Assembly: GCF_003721245.1 (NCBI RefSeq)
Contig: NZ_RIZG01000002.1
Span: 1-64,000 of the forward strand
Source: Marinomonas hwangdonensis
GTDB lineage: Bacteria; Pseudomonadota; Gammaproteobacteria; Pseudomonadales; Marinomonadaceae
Length of the DNA: 64,000 bases
Direction of reading: 5' to 3'
The translations under genes were made by a program, and so were the position numbers. The notes beneath the pieces were generated by a model. It ran no database searches. It had not been told where the DNA came from and saw only the letters and a list, made by a program, of their open reading frames with translations. Within the stretch, counting starts at the first letter, position 1. The number at the start of each line of letters is the position of its first letter. Below, one piece after another: positions 20,033 through 30,534 of this stretch.

Positions 20033-21304
20033 CTAAATATGACTCTGAAACCAGTGTTTCAAATTGTGCCACGCCTTCGCTACACTGAAGGAAGGCCTAG
20101 TTTCTTTTTGAGCCAGAACAGATGCTTCTCGTTTAATTTGAGTCTTAGACATTGTCCGCTTAGAGGTTTCAGTGACTTCAGCCTCTTTGCTACCATAAGC
20201 CAATAAACCAACACTTGTTGAATATATAGGGTTATCGACAATATCAGACATTCCTTTAGTACAATCTGGCAAAGATAATCGAACTGGCATCTGAAAAACT
20301 TTCTCAGCCAGCTCCGCCGCGCCTTCCATTAACGACGTACCCCCAGTAATTACAATGCCTGCAGGGATTCGTTCTGCGTATCCGCTGCGTCTTAATTCTT
20401 CCAAAACTAAGTTGTAAATTTCTTCGTACCTGGCTTCAACAACCTCCGTCAATGCATGACGACTGATTGATCGAGGTTGACGATCACCCACGCTGGGCAC
20501 CTGTAGGACCTGCTCTGCAGAGGCCATAGATGACATAGCACAAGCGTATTTGATTTTTATTTCTTCTGCATGCTGAGTTGGCGTTCTAAGTGCCATCGAT
20601 ATATCGTTGGTCACCTGATCTCCTGCAACAGGAACAACGGCGGTATGATGCAAAGCGCCATCTAACCAGACGGCGATGTCTGACGTGCCAGCACCAATAT
20701 CAACCAAGCACACACCCAAATCTTTCTCATCATCACTCAAAGAAGATTCACTGGAAGCAAGCTGGGACAAGATGACACCATCGACTCCTAGGCCGCAGCG
20801 CTTAATGCATTTTTCAATATTCATCACGGCATTAACCGCACCGGATATCAAATGCACGTTTGCCTCTAACCGTACGCCTGACATACCAAGGGGATCTTTA
20901 ATGCCTTCTTGTGAATCAATATGATATTCCTGCGGCAAAATATGAAGCACACGCTGATCAGAAGAAATTGGCACGGCTTGCGCTGCATCGATTACTCTGT
21001 CTATGTCTTCTTTTTGTACTTCGCCGTTTTTAACGGCAACAATGCCATGAGAATTCAAGCTGCGTATGTGACTGCCTGCCACACTGACATAGACAGAGTG
21101 AATATTGCACCCTGCCATTAATTCAGCTTCTTCTACTGCGCGCTGAATGGACTGCACTGTAGATTCTATATTGATAACGACGCCGCGTTTCATCCCTTTA
21201 GATACATGAGATCCAATGCCAACTATTTCCAAGCTACCATCAGCCAGAATTTCGCCAACCAAACAAATAACTTTTGATGTGCCTACATCCAAACCGACTA
21301 TCAT
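20033..21304 (-). CDS. ftsA: cell division protein FtsA
   Basis: The 423-aa actin-like ATPase anchors FtsZ to the inner membrane. The N-terminal [15 protein letters not shown] and [14 protein letters not shown] (about 210) are phosphate-binding motifs, [14 protein letters not shown] is the adenosine motif, and the C-terminal amphipathic helix [12 protein letters not shown] is the membrane-targeting sequence. Length is close to E. coli (420). AAGGTGA precedes the ATG. It sits between ftsQ and ftsZ as in other dcw clusters. Confidence 0.97.
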   Translation of the reverse strand: MIVGLDVGTSKVICLVGEILADGSLEIVGIGSHVSKGMKRGVVINIESTVQSIQRAVEEAELMAGCNIHSVYVSVAGSHIRSLNSHGIVAVKNGEVQKEDIDRVIDAAQAVPISSDQRVLHILPQEYHIDSQEGIKDPLGMSGVRLEANVHLISGAVNAVMNIEKCIKRCGLGVDGVILSQLASSESSLSDDEKDLGVCLVDIGAGTSDIAVWLDGALHHTAVVPVAGDQVTNDISMALRTPTQHAEEIKIKYACAMSSMASAEQVLQVPSVGDRQPRSISRHALTEVVEARYEEIYNLVLEELRRSGYAERIPAGIVITGGTSLMEGAAELAEKVFQMPVRLSLPDCTKGMSDIVDNPIYSTSVGLLAYGSKEAEVTETSKRTMSKTQIKREASVLAQKETRPSFSVAKAWHNLKHWFQSHI

Positions 21305-21379
21305 TTCACCTTCCCGGCATCACGTATCGTTGTTATATGACCTATCGCCTTGTTTGAAAAAGCAACAAACAGGCCAATA

Positions 21380-22060
21380 TCATTCATTTTTTTTCCAACC
21401 CACAGCCACCCCATGAGGATAGCGTGCATCAACAGAGGTTATCTGGTCTATTCTACCCGATAAATCGCTTTTATACACTGCGATAAAGCGTTGTAGCCGC
21501 TCTAATATTTCTTGGCGGCCAAGCTGTACAACAAGCCCATTAGTGAAGGCTATAGTCCAAGCACCACGGGGCTCTAGCGTTAACACAGCCACTCGCAAAG
21601 AGGTGGGTGCAAGCACTTGGCTAACCAAACCAAACTGCTCTAAAACAACATCACTGGTACCTACCGGACCAAGCAGACTGGTTAGCGGCAACTCTGGCAC
21701 TCTTAACGGCGAAAACACTGACGCCGATGTGGAGATAAGTTGCCGATCCCCCCAGTATGCGAGAGGCGTATGTTCATACACAAGCACCTGCAAAGTGTTT
21801 GGCCATACTTTACGAATTTCTGCTCTTGACACCCATTCTGAGGACGTCGCAACCGTCAGTGCGTCCGATAATGAAAGACTAAGAAGACTCTGACCTAATA
21901 AGGGAGAAAAATCGTCACGTAATTCCCCTTCAGTGACATATTTCAAATCCCCTTTGATGTCGAGCTTTTGAATTGTAAACCACGCGTTTGGCGATTTTTC
22001 ACCTTGGAAAATGGCAACCAAAATCAGTGTGATGGCTCCGATTAGCGCCGCAATCCTCAT
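21380..22060 (-). CDS. ftsQ: cell division protein FtsQ (short form)
   Basis: The 226-aa bitopic divisome protein bridges FtsA-stage and FtsBL/FtsW assembly. A membrane segment begins almost at once (about residues 3-19, IAALIGAITLILVAIF). It is followed by the POTRA domain (WFTIQKLDIKGDLKYVTEGE, about 27-95) and the beta domain. The cytoplasmic tail has only two residues, whereas E. coli FtsQ (276 aa) has about 25, and the C-terminus is also shorter. The ddl stop lies just 3 nt upstream and no longer start is available, so the short tail looks real. Confidence 0.92.
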   Translation of the reverse strand: MRIAALIGAITLILVAIFQGEKSPNAWFTIQKLDIKGDLKYVTEGELRDDFSPLLGQSLLSLSLSDALTVATSSEWVSRAEIRKVWPNTLQVLVYEHTPLAYWGDRQLISTSASVFSPLRVPELPLTSLLGPVGTSDVVLEQFGLVSQVLAPTSLRVAVLTLEPRGAWTIAFTNGLVVQLGRQEILERLQRFIAVYKSDLSGRIDQITSVDARYPHGVAVGWKKNE

Positions 22061-22063
22061 ACG

Positions 22064-23029
22064 TTATTTATAACCTGCTTTTTCCCAGGCGCTCTGCGCT
22101 ATTTTTTCAACCAACGCAGCATAATCAATTCCAACATAGGCTGCCGCCATAGGCACCAAACTGTGGGACGTCATTCCTGGAGCGGTATTAACCTCTAACA
22201 CCCAAAATACGCCGTCTTGATCACGCATAATGTCAACACGCCCCCAGCCTGAGCACCCTAGAGATCGATAAGCGTCAAGCGCCAACATCTGCAACTCGTT
22301 CTCATCATCTTCACTCAAACCACAAGGCAATAAATACTCCGTATCCATTGCGATATACTTGGCGTCAAAATCGTACAGTTTATGCTCTGGTGCAGGCTTA
22401 AGACCGATGGCCGGAAAAGCCACATCATCAATGATAGTGACGGTAAATTCTGGGCCATCTACAAAGGCCTCAACCAAGATGTCGGAGTCATAAGAAAGCG
22501 CACTGACAAGCGCTTCATCTAACTCAACACGATTCATCGCTTTACTAATCCCAATAGTTGACCCCTCTCTAGAGGGCTTAACGATCATAGGATAAGACAT
22601 GGCTTGCTCAATCACATTCGCATCCGCACTGCCCACAAAGGACAAATACGCTGGCGTTGGTATCCCGATGCCTTTCCAAAAGCGCTTCGTCAACACTTTA
22701 TCCATCGCAAAGCCACATGCCAGCGGTGCACTGCCTGTGTAAGGCTTACCCAGCATTTCAAGTAGCGCTTGCACACTGCCATCTTCACCCTCCCCCCCAT
22801 GCAACGCAATGAAAGCAAGATCAAACTCGACAGATTGGAGCTGCACAATAGGGTCAAGTAAGGCATTGGGACCATACAAGTCAATTTCTGCCACCTGATA
22901 GCCTTTAGAACGCAACCCTTCTGCCACCAAGGTGCCACTTTGCAAAGACACCTCTCGCTCTGCAGAACGCCCCCCATAGATAACCGCAACGATCGATTCT
23001 TTCAACGATAGACTTTTTGGTGAAGACAT
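22064..23029 (-). CDS. ddl: D-alanine--D-alanine ligase
   Basis: The 321-aa ATP-grasp enzyme makes the D-Ala-D-Ala dipeptide for MurF. Family features are the N-terminal VIYGGRSAEREVSL, LHGGEGEDGSVQALLE, PMIVKPSREGSTIG in the ATP site and VLEVNTAPGMTSHS near the C-terminus. It is the DdlB type usual in dcw clusters. It lies 4 nt after murC and 3 nt before ftsQ. Confidence 0.97.
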   Translation of the reverse strand: MSSPKSLSLKESIVAVIYGGRSAEREVSLQSGTLVAEGLRSKGYQVAEIDLYGPNALLDPIVQLQSVEFDLAFIALHGGEGEDGSVQALLEMLGKPYTGSAPLACGFAMDKVLTKRFWKGIGIPTPAYLSFVGSADANVIEQAMSYPMIVKPSREGSTIGISKAMNRVELDEALVSALSYDSDILVEAFVDGPEFTVTIIDDVAFPAIGLKPAPEHKLYDFDAKYIAMDTEYLLPCGLSEDDENELQMLALDAYRSLGCSGWGRVDIMRDQDGVFWVLEVNTAPGMTSHSLVPMAAAYVGIDYAALVEKIAQSAWEKAGYK

Positions 23030-23033
23030 AAAA

Positions 23034-24455
23034 TCAGATCCCGCTTATTGACAAGTTTTTAGACACGGTACCAATATCACCCGCCCCCTGAGTAATCAAA
23101 AGATCGCCGTCACGCAGCACATTGTTTAATATCGAGCGCAAGTCCGATTCGCTACCAACATGAATCGGGTCAACATTTCCACGTTGACGTATGCTACCGC
23201 ATAACGAGCGACTATCCGCGCCGTTAATAGCTGCCTCTCCCGCAGAATACACGTCTAACAACAAGAGAACGTCGACTTGAGACAAGACTCGAACGAAATC
23301 TTCATAAAGATCTCGTGTGCGCGTATAACGGTGAGGCTGGTACACCATCACCAACCGTTTCTCTGGCCAGCCAGCACGAATGGCTTTAATTGTCGCCAAA
23401 ACCTCGCTAGGATGATGACCATAGTCATCAACAAACATCACTTCCCCTCCCTTAGGTAAAGACAAGGGCTTTTGCTCTTGGAAACGACGACCAACGCCTT
23501 CAAAACCCATCAAACCAGCCTGTATAGCGACTGGGTCTACACCTAGATCCGTAGCCACCGCAATGGTTGCCAGAGCATTAAGAACATTGTGCTTGCCGGG
23601 CATAGGCAAACGAATTTTTAATGGATCGCCATCAGGACGATGCGCTAAGAACTCACAAAAACGCCCTGTTTGAACAATGTCTGTTGCATAAAAATCCGCT
23701 TTTTGATCAATCCCATACGTCAAAATAGGTCGACTCAGAGAGGGCAGAATTTCTCTCACATTCTCATCATCCACACACAACACTGCCAAACCATAAAAAG
23801 GCAAATTGTGTATAAACTCTATAAATGTCTGTTTTACCTTCGAAAAATCACCATCATAGGTATCCATATGATCAGCATCAATGTTAGTCACTATGACGGT
23901 TTGTGGCTGCAAGTGTAAAAAGGAAGCATCACTTTCATCGGCTTCCGCAACAAGATAAGCACTACTCCCAAGCTGAGCATTTGTCCCTGCACTGGTCAAA
24001 CGTCCACCTATCACAAAAGTCGGTGCTTCACCCGTCGCGACTAATATTGCCGCCATAAGACTGGTTGTCGTGGTTTTGCCATGGGTTCCAGCAACTGCAA
24101 TACCATGACGGTAACGCATAAGCTCAGCGAGCATCTCTGCCCTGCGAACAATGGGGATACGATGTTGCTTACCCCAGATTATTTCAGGGTTTTCAGGGTT
24201 GACTGCGGTAGAAACAACAATAACGTGGACATCATAAACATTTTGCTCAAGGTGCCCTAGATAAACCTTAATACCTAATTTCTCAAGACGCTCTGTCGTT
24301 GAAGAGGCCTTTATATCGGAACCCGATACCTGATAACCTTGATTATGCAAAACTTCTGCAATACCACACATGCCCACTCCACCAATACCAATAAAGTGAA
24401 TGTTTTGAATTCGACGCATGGTAGGAATGTCGTACTGAGCTTTATTATTTATCAT
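23034..24455 (-). CDS. murC: UDP-N-acetylmuramate--L-alanine ligase
   Basis: The 473-aa ligase adds the first amino acid of the stem peptide. The N-terminal Rossmann motif [18 protein letters not shown], the ATP loop [11 protein letters not shown] (about 124-134) and the C-terminal domain beginning near [11 protein letters not shown] are clear. Starting at 24455 adds a 12-residue head before MRRIQNIHF, matching the layout in E. coli. It overlaps the end of murG by 11 nt. Confidence 0.97.
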   Translation of the reverse strand: MINNKAQYDIPTMRRIQNIHFIGIGGVGMCGIAEVLHNQGYQVSGSDIKASSTTERLEKLGIKVYLGHLEQNVYDVHVIVVSTAVNPENPEIIWGKQHRIPIVRRAEMLAELMRYRHGIAVAGTHGKTTTTSLMAAILVATGEAPTFVIGGRLTSAGTNAQLGSSAYLVAEADESDASFLHLQPQTVIVTNIDADHMDTYDGDFSKVKQTFIEFIHNLPFYGLAVLCVDDENVREILPSLSRPILTYGIDQKADFYATDIVQTGRFCEFLAHRPDGDPLKIRLPMPGKHNVLNALATIAVATDLGVDPVAIQAGLMGFEGVGRRFQEQKPLSLPKGGEVMFVDDYGHHPSEVLATIKAIRAGWPEKRLVMVYQPHRYTRTRDLYEDFVRVLSQVDVLLLLDVYSAGEAAINGADSRSLCGSIRQRGNVDPIHVGSESDLRSILNNVLRDGDLLITQGAGDIGTVSKNLSISGI

Positions 24456-25524
24456 GATTGATTAACCTTAAACAGTGCGCGACCACATCATGGGTCGCAT
24501 TTGGGCGAGCAACCAACTTGGCACTTTCACCCATTTTTAATAGTGTTTCTTTGTTGTCCGCAAAACGAGACAATAATTCAGTGATGGTATCCGCAGATAA
24601 TTTCATTTGAGGTAACAAGACGGCCGCCCCCACACTTTCTAAATGACGGGCATTAGCGGTTTGATGATCATCTATGGCATAGGGATAAGGCACTAAAATA
24701 GAGGGTAGACCCACTATCGCAAGCTCACTCACCGTCATTGCACCAGCACGGCACAAAACAAGGTCTGCCCAATAATAGGCTTGATCCATATTCTCTAAAT
24801 ACGCCTCAACTCTGGCTTCAACATTGGCCGCTTTATAGTCAAGCAGTACATCGTCAAAATGCCGAACACCGGTCTGATGCCAGATATCCAACCGCACAGA
24901 ACAAGACCAGCTTGCCAATACTTGCGGCATAACATCGTTGATCGCTTTTGCGCCCAAACTTCCCCCAACCACTAACAATCTAAGGGGACGCGATGCTTCT
25001 CTGGACGTTTCTCGAACGGGTTGGTCGAGAATGCTATCTCGAATAGGATTCCCTACATTGACCCCGTTGGCTAACGCACCATCGAAAGCCTGCAACCTAA
25101 CCTTGGCAAATTTAGACAACAACGTATTCGTCGTTCCAGCAATCGCGTTTTGTTCATGTATTGCCAAAGGGATACCCAACAGCCTAGCCGCTACACCACC
25201 AGGCCCCGCTACGAAGCCACCCATACCCAAAACAACGTCTGGTTTGACTTTTTGCAATACAGCAAGCGCTTGGCCAATAGCATAAAGAACCCGAAAAGGT
25301 GCAGCCAAAAGCCCTAAAATACCTTTTCCTCTTACGCCTTTTATGGATAGAGAATGCACCGGAATATCATGATTAGCTACCAGCGTTTCTTCCATTCCCC
25401 CTTTTGAACCTAGCCACTCAACCTCTAGCCCAATCCCCCTAAAACGATGTGCACACGCCAAAGCAGGATAAATATGACCACCGGTTCCACCGGCCATGAT
25501 AACAACTCTTTTCGGCTTACTCAC
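24445..25524 (-). CDS. murG: undecaprenyldiphospho-muramoylpentapeptide beta-N-acetylglucosaminyltransferase
   Basis: The 359-aa peripheral membrane GT-B enzyme adds GlcNAc to lipid I to form lipid II. Visible motifs are [14 protein letters not shown] (about 12-25), [11 protein letters not shown] and the C-terminal UDP-GlcNAc site [14 protein letters not shown]. The start overlaps the ftsW stop by 4 nt (ATGA), and the end overlaps murC. Confidence 0.98.
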   Translation of the reverse strand: MSKPKRVVIMAGGTGGHIYPALACAHRFRGIGLEVEWLGSKGGMEETLVANHDIPVHSLSIKGVRGKGILGLLAAPFRVLYAIGQALAVLQKVKPDVVLGMGGFVAGPGGVAARLLGIPLAIHEQNAIAGTTNTLLSKFAKVRLQAFDGALANGVNVGNPIRDSILDQPVRETSREASRPLRLLVVGGSLGAKAINDVMPQVLASWSCSVRLDIWHQTGVRHFDDVLLDYKAANVEARVEAYLENMDQAYYWADLVLCRAGAMTVSELAIVGLPSILVPYPYAIDDHQTANARHLESVGAAVLLPQMKLSADTITELLSRFADNKETLLKMGESAKLVARPNATHDVVAHCLRLINHDK

Positions 25525-26720
25525 GCACGACTCTCTTGCATTCCACTGGCTTTTCTAAAATAGGGATCAAGCCCTAACTCTGTACGCTGATTTTCAATAT
25601 CAATGCGTGCTACAACAAACAAACTGCAAAGGGTAATAATTAAACTACTTCCTCCATAACTAATCAGCGGAAGCGTCAGCCCTTTGGTCGGCAGAAAGCC
25701 TGTATTTACCCCAATATTGATAATGACTTGGGCCAGAATTAAGATTGCAAATCCGAAGCATACATAAGCAGCAAAAGGGCGTGAAAGGTCCATGGCTTTT
25801 CGGCCGATCTTAAACACTCGGCTCAACATCAGACCAAACAGGCCAATAACGACAAGGCCGCCAAACATGCCTGTCTCTTCGACCCAAATAGAAAACACAA
25901 AATCGGTATGGGCCTCAGGCAAATACGATAACTTCTGCACGCTATTGCCAAGCCCCAAACCAAACCATTCTCCTCGACCATAAGCAATTAATGCCTGGCT
26001 CAGTTGATAACCTTGATCAAAGGGATCAGCCCATGGATCAATAAAATTCATCAATCTTTTGAGACGATAACTGGCGGAAATCGCCACCACGACCAAGACG
26101 CCAAGCGCAACCCCCATCAACAATACAAATTGATAAAGCGGTGCACCTCCCAAAAAAAGTAACACCATCACGGTGCCTAACAAAACCACTGATGCACCAA
26201 AGTCTGGCTCTAAAAGTAAAAACAACAAAAAGATACCACACAAAGAAAGAGGCAGAATAAAGCCCCCCCAGCCTTCTCTAACACGATCGGCTCTTCTTAC
26301 TAAATAACCTGAGAGGTACACCACCATGCAGACTTTTGCTACTTCGGAAGCCTGAAGGTTAAACACCACCAAATTAATCCAGCGTCGACTGCCATTTACA
26401 CTTTTACCAATACCTGGCACAAGCACCAAAATCAGTAAAATCAAAGACAGCCCCATCATCAGGATGCCCCATTTTTGCAACTGACTGGTCGGCAACGACA
26501 ACAGAATACAGCCCATTGTGGTTCCCAACACTAAATACAAAATTTGACGACCCATAAAGAAAAATGGATGACCATACATACCGTCAGAAATCGAAATCGA
26601 GGCGCTCGATACCATTACTATGCCAATACAGATGATGCAGACCACAGAGCCAAGAAAAAGAGCATCAACTCGACCAAACTCACTGAGCGACACCCGATCA
26701 AATAGCGCCATCACATTCAT
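25521..26720 (-). CDS. ftsW: peptidoglycan glycosyltransferase FtsW (SEDS family)
   Basis: The 399-aa multi-pass inner membrane protein polymerises septal glycan together with FtsI. About ten hydrophobic segments are visible, with the SEDS signatures GSRRWINLVVFNLQASE (about 130-146), LLEPDFGASVV, YQLSQALIAYGRGEWFGLG and GLTLPLISYGGSSL. It overlaps murD by 4 nt and murG by 4 nt, as expected for a translationally coupled unit. Confidence 0.97.
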   Translation of the reverse strand: MNVMALFDRVSLSEFGRVDALFLGSVVCIICIGIVMVSSASISISDGMYGHPFFFMGRQILYLVLGTTMGCILLSLPTSQLQKWGILMMGLSLILLILVLVPGIGKSVNGSRRWINLVVFNLQASEVAKVCMVVYLSGYLVRRADRVREGWGGFILPLSLCGIFLLFLLLEPDFGASVVLLGTVMVLLFLGGAPLYQFVLLMGVALGVLVVVAISASYRLKRLMNFIDPWADPFDQGYQLSQALIAYGRGEWFGLGLGNSVQKLSYLPEAHTDFVFSIWVEETGMFGGLVVIGLFGLMLSRVFKIGRKAMDLSRPFAAYVCFGFAILILAQVIINIGVNTGFLPTKGLTLPLISYGGSSLIITLCSLFVVARIDIENQRTELGLDPYFRKASGMQESRA

Positions 26721-28081
26721 AGCTTATTAACCAACAAGGCATTAACAAGTTGAGCAAAGTGATCACCACGCGCTTCATAATTTTTATACATATCTAGACT
26801 TGCACAGGCGGGAGAAAACAACACAATGTCGCCTTCCTGACCATCTTGATCAACACTCGACACAATCTGATCCAATGATTCCAATAATTTAACTTCAGTT
26901 CCTTTTGGAACAACGTCAGCAATACGAGCCGCGTCTTTACCAAACAAGTAAACCACCCGCACAAAATCAGCCACAGGCTTGGCAAGCGCTTTGAAGTCAG
27001 CACCTTTGCCTTCACCACCGGCAATTAACAAGATATTTTTACGGTTGCTAGTACCAAGCCCTTGAAGAGCCGCTAAGGTGGCACCTACATTGGTGCCCTT
27101 TGAGTCATTGACGTAAGTCACCTTGTCATGAACTCGCACCGTTTGGCAACGGTGTGGCAAACCACAAAAGGTTTTCAACACTTGGGCAACACCGGCAGAT
27201 TTAACGTCTACACCAAGAAGCTCAAGCATCGCCAGTGACGCTAAAATATTCGCATAATTATGGGCACCCTTTAGGGCAATATCCGAGGTATGATAAAGTC
27301 GCTCAACACCACGACACAGCCAAGACCCTTCGCTGTCTTTCAGCAGACCAAACTCTTTGAGATCTGGACTTTTTGTTGTGAAAGCACGGACAGGGACACC
27401 TTCAGGCAACAAAGGGGCCGTTAGAATATCTTGCTTGTTGCATACCGCCGCTTTACAACCACGGTAGACTCTTTGCTTCACTCGCTGATATTCATACAGA
27501 TCTTTATACCGATCCATATGATCTTCGGATACATTCAATAAGCACGCCAAATCGGCTTTTAAAGCAGGGGTTGTTTCAAGCTGGAAACTCGATAACTCGA
27601 GTACATAAAAATCGGTATTGGCTTCAAGAAGATCCAAGGCAGGCAGACCTAAGTTGCCTCCCGCTTTGGCTTTTTTACCGCAAGCTTGCAGCAACAAAGC
27701 CACCAAAGTAGTAACAGTACTCTTGGCATTGGATCCCGTAATCGCCACAAAAGGCGCATCCACGTAATCACAAAACAAATCAATATCGCCTCGCATTGCC
27801 ACACCTTGCTCGGCCAAGCGAGATAACACAGGGGTACTTAAAGGTATGCCAGGGCTAACAAAAAGCTCCGTCACACCCAAGGTTTCCAATATATTTAAGT
27901 CACCTGCAAATATACGCGCCTCAGGACAATACTCTTTCGCCTGTTCCAAACCAGGCGGATTATCTCGAGAATCTACCACGTAGAACTCGATCCCCTTACT
28001 GGCCAAAAAACGTACGCAAGATAGGCCTGTTGCCCCTAAGCCGACAACCGCTCTTACTCGATCTGATCCGATCAACGACAT
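26717..28081 (-). CDS. murD: UDP-N-acetylmuramoylalanine--D-glutamate ligase
   Basis: The 454-aa ligase adds D-Glu to UDP-MurNAc-Ala. The ATP loop is GSNAKSTVTTL (about 116-126), with Ala for the more common Gly, a variant also seen in pseudomonads. The block YVNDSKGTNVGATLAAL and the C-terminal VLFSPACASLDMYKNYEARG are family-typical. It sits between mraY (9-nt gap) and ftsW (4-nt overlap). Confidence 0.97.
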   Translation of the reverse strand: MSLIGSDRVRAVVGLGATGLSCVRFLASKGIEFYVVDSRDNPPGLEQAKEYCPEARIFAGDLNILETLGVTELFVSPGIPLSTPVLSRLAEQGVAMRGDIDLFCDYVDAPFVAITGSNAKSTVTTLVALLLQACGKKAKAGGNLGLPALDLLEANTDFYVLELSSFQLETTPALKADLACLLNVSEDHMDRYKDLYEYQRVKQRVYRGCKAAVCNKQDILTAPLLPEGVPVRAFTTKSPDLKEFGLLKDSEGSWLCRGVERLYHTSDIALKGAHNYANILASLAMLELLGVDVKSAGVAQVLKTFCGLPHRCQTVRVHDKVTYVNDSKGTNVGATLAALQGLGTSNRKNILLIAGGEGKGADFKALAKPVADFVRVVYLFGKDAARIADVVPKGTEVKLLESLDQIVSSVDQDGQEGDIVLFSPACASLDMYKNYEARGDHFAQLVNALLVNKL

Positions 28082-28090
28082 GCAAAACCC

Positions 28091-29173
28091 CTAGCGTACT
28101 TTTAACGTAGCAAAACCAATTAAAACCAAACATACAGTGATAATCCAAAAACGCACAATCACTTTAGGTTCCGCCCAACCCTTTAACTCAAAGTGATGAT
28201 GGATAGGCGCCATACGAAATATCCTTCGTTTTGTTAACTTATAGGATGCCACCTGCAAAATAACGGACACGGTTTCCATCACAAAAATACCGCCCATAAT
28301 GAAGAGCACCAACTCCTGACGAACAATAACAGCAATGGTACCGAGTGCAGCCCCAAGGGCCAGCGAACCCACGTCTCCCATAAAGATTTGAGCAGGATAG
28401 GTGTTAAACCATAAAAAACCTAACCCTGCCCCCGCCAATGCGGCGCAAAACACTAAAAGCTCTCCGGTTCCCTGAACATAGGGTATAAGGAGATAATCGG
28501 CAAAACGAATATTACCCGTTAAATAGGCAAACACCCCTAACGCACCACCCACCATGACCGTTGGCAGTATTGCTAAACCATCTAATCCATCGGTTAAATT
28601 CACTGCATTACTAGTACCGACAATGACAAAGTACGTCAGCACAATAAAAAACAACCCAAGAGGAATAGCAACATCTTTGAACAATGGAACAATTAAAGCC
28701 GTTTCAGCGGGCGTGCTGGCGGTGTAGTACAAAAATATTGCCGCCGCCAAACCAAACACACTCTGCCAAAAATATTTCCAACGTCCCGGCAATCCACGTG
28801 GGTTTTTCTCGACGACTTTACGGTAATCATCAACCCAACCAATCACACCAAAAGACAGCATTACCAGCAAAACAACCCAAACATACTTATTGCTTAAGTC
28901 GCCCCACAACAAGGTACTTACACTAATAGAGAAAATTATTAGCGCTCCACCCATAGTCGGTGTGCCCGCCTTCGACAAATGCGATTGCGGGCCGTCACTA
29001 CGAACGGCTTGACCGATCTGCAAACGCTGTAATAACACAATGACTTTATTTCCTATCATCAAAGAAATAGTAAGAGCTGTCAGCACACCCAATATGGCAC
29101 GCAGTGACAAATAGTCAAACACTCTGAAAAACGTGTAGTACTCACTTAAATAGGCGGTCAACAGGAGTAACAT
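28091..29173 (-). CDS. mraY: phospho-N-acetylmuramoyl-pentapeptide-transferase
   Basis: The 360-aa integral membrane enzyme transfers phospho-MurNAc-pentapeptide to undecaprenyl phosphate, making lipid I. Ten hydrophobic segments are present. Signatures are [10 protein letters not shown] (about 67-76), [12 protein letters not shown] with the catalytic Asp pair, [13 protein letters not shown] and the C-terminal [14 protein letters not shown]. Length equals E. coli MraY (360). Confidence 0.98.
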   Translation of the reverse strand: MLLLLTAYLSEYYTFFRVFDYLSLRAILGVLTALTISLMIGNKVIVLLQRLQIGQAVRSDGPQSHLSKAGTPTMGGALIIFSISVSTLLWGDLSNKYVWVVLLVMLSFGVIGWVDDYRKVVEKNPRGLPGRWKYFWQSVFGLAAAIFLYYTASTPAETALIVPLFKDVAIPLGLFFIVLTYFVIVGTSNAVNLTDGLDGLAILPTVMVGGALGVFAYLTGNIRFADYLLIPYVQGTGELLVFCAALAGAGLGFLWFNTYPAQIFMGDVGSLALGAALGTIAVIVRQELVLFIMGGIFVMETVSVILQVASYKLTKRRIFRMAPIHHHFELKGWAEPKVIVRFWIITVCLVLIGFATLKVR

Positions 29174-29187
29174 GGGTGAGGTATTTC

Positions 29188-30534
29188 CTAATTAATTAAT
29201 GCTTCAATTATATTTTCCATCTTAGCGGAGCGAGATCCCTTCACTAAAATGGCATGTTTTTCATCAAGCGCGCTCACGATGGACGCGGCTTCATCATGCG
29301 TGTCACAAAACACCACATGACCACCTTGCTCTTTAAACGCCTTACCGGCAATACCGGCAATCGGACCAAGACAAACCAAACAAGATAGTTTTTTGCTTGC
29401 CGCGTACAAGCCTAAAGAATGATGTATTTCCTGCTGAAAGTTACCCAGCTCACCTAGAGCCCCCAAGACCAGCCACTTCTGCTCAACAGATTGCATGGAC
29501 AAAACATCAATGGCCGCTTCAACGGACTTAGGACTGGCGTTATAACAGTCATTAATTAACAACGCACCGCTGCTAGACCGTAACCTTTCTAGGCGCCCAG
29601 ACACTAATACAGGAGTCGCTACCTCTTTTACTGCGTGGCTGAAATCATAACCTAAGGCAATTAAAGCCAGAACCACCGCCATGGCATTGGCAACAGTGTG
29701 TTGCCCAGGACCTGCGATATGGACAGACAAAGAGGCGCCACGAAAATGGAATACAGCGTTACTTGACTCCGCCCCCAACTCAAGATCCGTAGCGAATAAA
29801 TCAGCAGACTCTGTAAACCCAAATGAATACACAGCTCGGTTGGCAGCCAAGCCACACCAGTACTCGAAAAAATCATCATCTGAATTAAGAACCACGGTCG
29901 CATTTGGTGCAGCACCAGAGATCAATCCGCCTTTTTCTATTGCGATTCCCTCAAGGCTGCCTAAACCGTCAAAATGGCTGCCACTGGCATTCGTCAGTAT
30001 CACCACATCTGGGTAAGCAATATTCGCCAGCAAAGGAATTTCCCCTGAAAAACTGGTTCCCGTCTCAATCACAGCAGTATCGTGCAGAGAAGTCAGTTCT
30101 AACAAGGTTTGCGGTACACCAATCTGATTGTTCAAATTAGCGCGTGTTTTTAACACATTTTTGTCATGAATGGACTGAGCAAGCCAATCTTTTACGGTTG
30201 TTTTACCATTACTGCCCGTAATGCAAACAACGGGCCCCGTAAACGCCTCTCTTATTCGTCGAGCTATCGCACCATAGGCCAACTTAGTATCGGCCACTTT
30301 GATATAAGAGGTTACGTCAAGCACTTGCTGAGACACCACACCAACCGCGCCTGATTGCATGGCGTGTTCGACATAATCATGACCATCAAAACGCCCACCT
30401 TTTAAAGCAACAAACACACACCCTGGCGATATTTGTCGGGTATCAGTCACAATGGAATGTACAGTGGAATCTTCACCAACAAGCTCGCCGTTGCAAGCAT
30501 GAGCAATATCGGAAAGAGTCAGATTAATTAACAT
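29188..30534 (-). CDS. murF: UDP-N-acetylmuramoyl-tripeptide--D-alanyl-D-alanine ligase
   Basis: The 448-aa ligase adds D-Ala-D-Ala to complete the pentapeptide precursor. It has an N-terminal substrate domain, the ATP loop [13 protein letters not shown] (about 107-119), [18 protein letters not shown], and the C-terminal [14 protein letters not shown]. The start overlaps murE by 11 nt. Confidence 0.97.
   Translation of the reverse strand: MLINLTLSDIAHACNGELVGEDSTVHSIVTDTRQISPGCVFVALKGGRFDGHDYVEHAMQSGAVGVVSQQVLDVTSYIKVADTKLAYGAIARRIREAFTGPVVCITGSNGKTTVKDWLAQSIHDKNVLKTRANLNNQIGVPQTLLELTSLHDTAVIETGTSFSGEIPLLANIAYPDVVILTNASGSHFDGLGSLEGIAIEKGGLISGAAPNATVVLNSDDDFFEYWCGLAANRAVYSFGFTESADLFATDLELGAESSNAVFHFRGASLSVHIAGPGQHTVANAMAVVLALIALGYDFSHAVKEVATPVLVSGRLERLRSSSGALLINDCYNASPKSVEAAIDVLSMQSVEQKWLVLGALGELGNFQQEIHHSLGLYAASKKLSCLVCLGPIAGIAGKAFKEQGGHVVFCDTHDEAASIVSALDEKHAILVKGSRSAKMENIIEALIN

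Noticed and set aside
19995..20072. N-terminal extension of FtsZ by 26 residues
   Set aside because: It overlaps the end of ftsA, does not match family N-termini, and the ATG at 19994 has a GAGGAG ribosome site.
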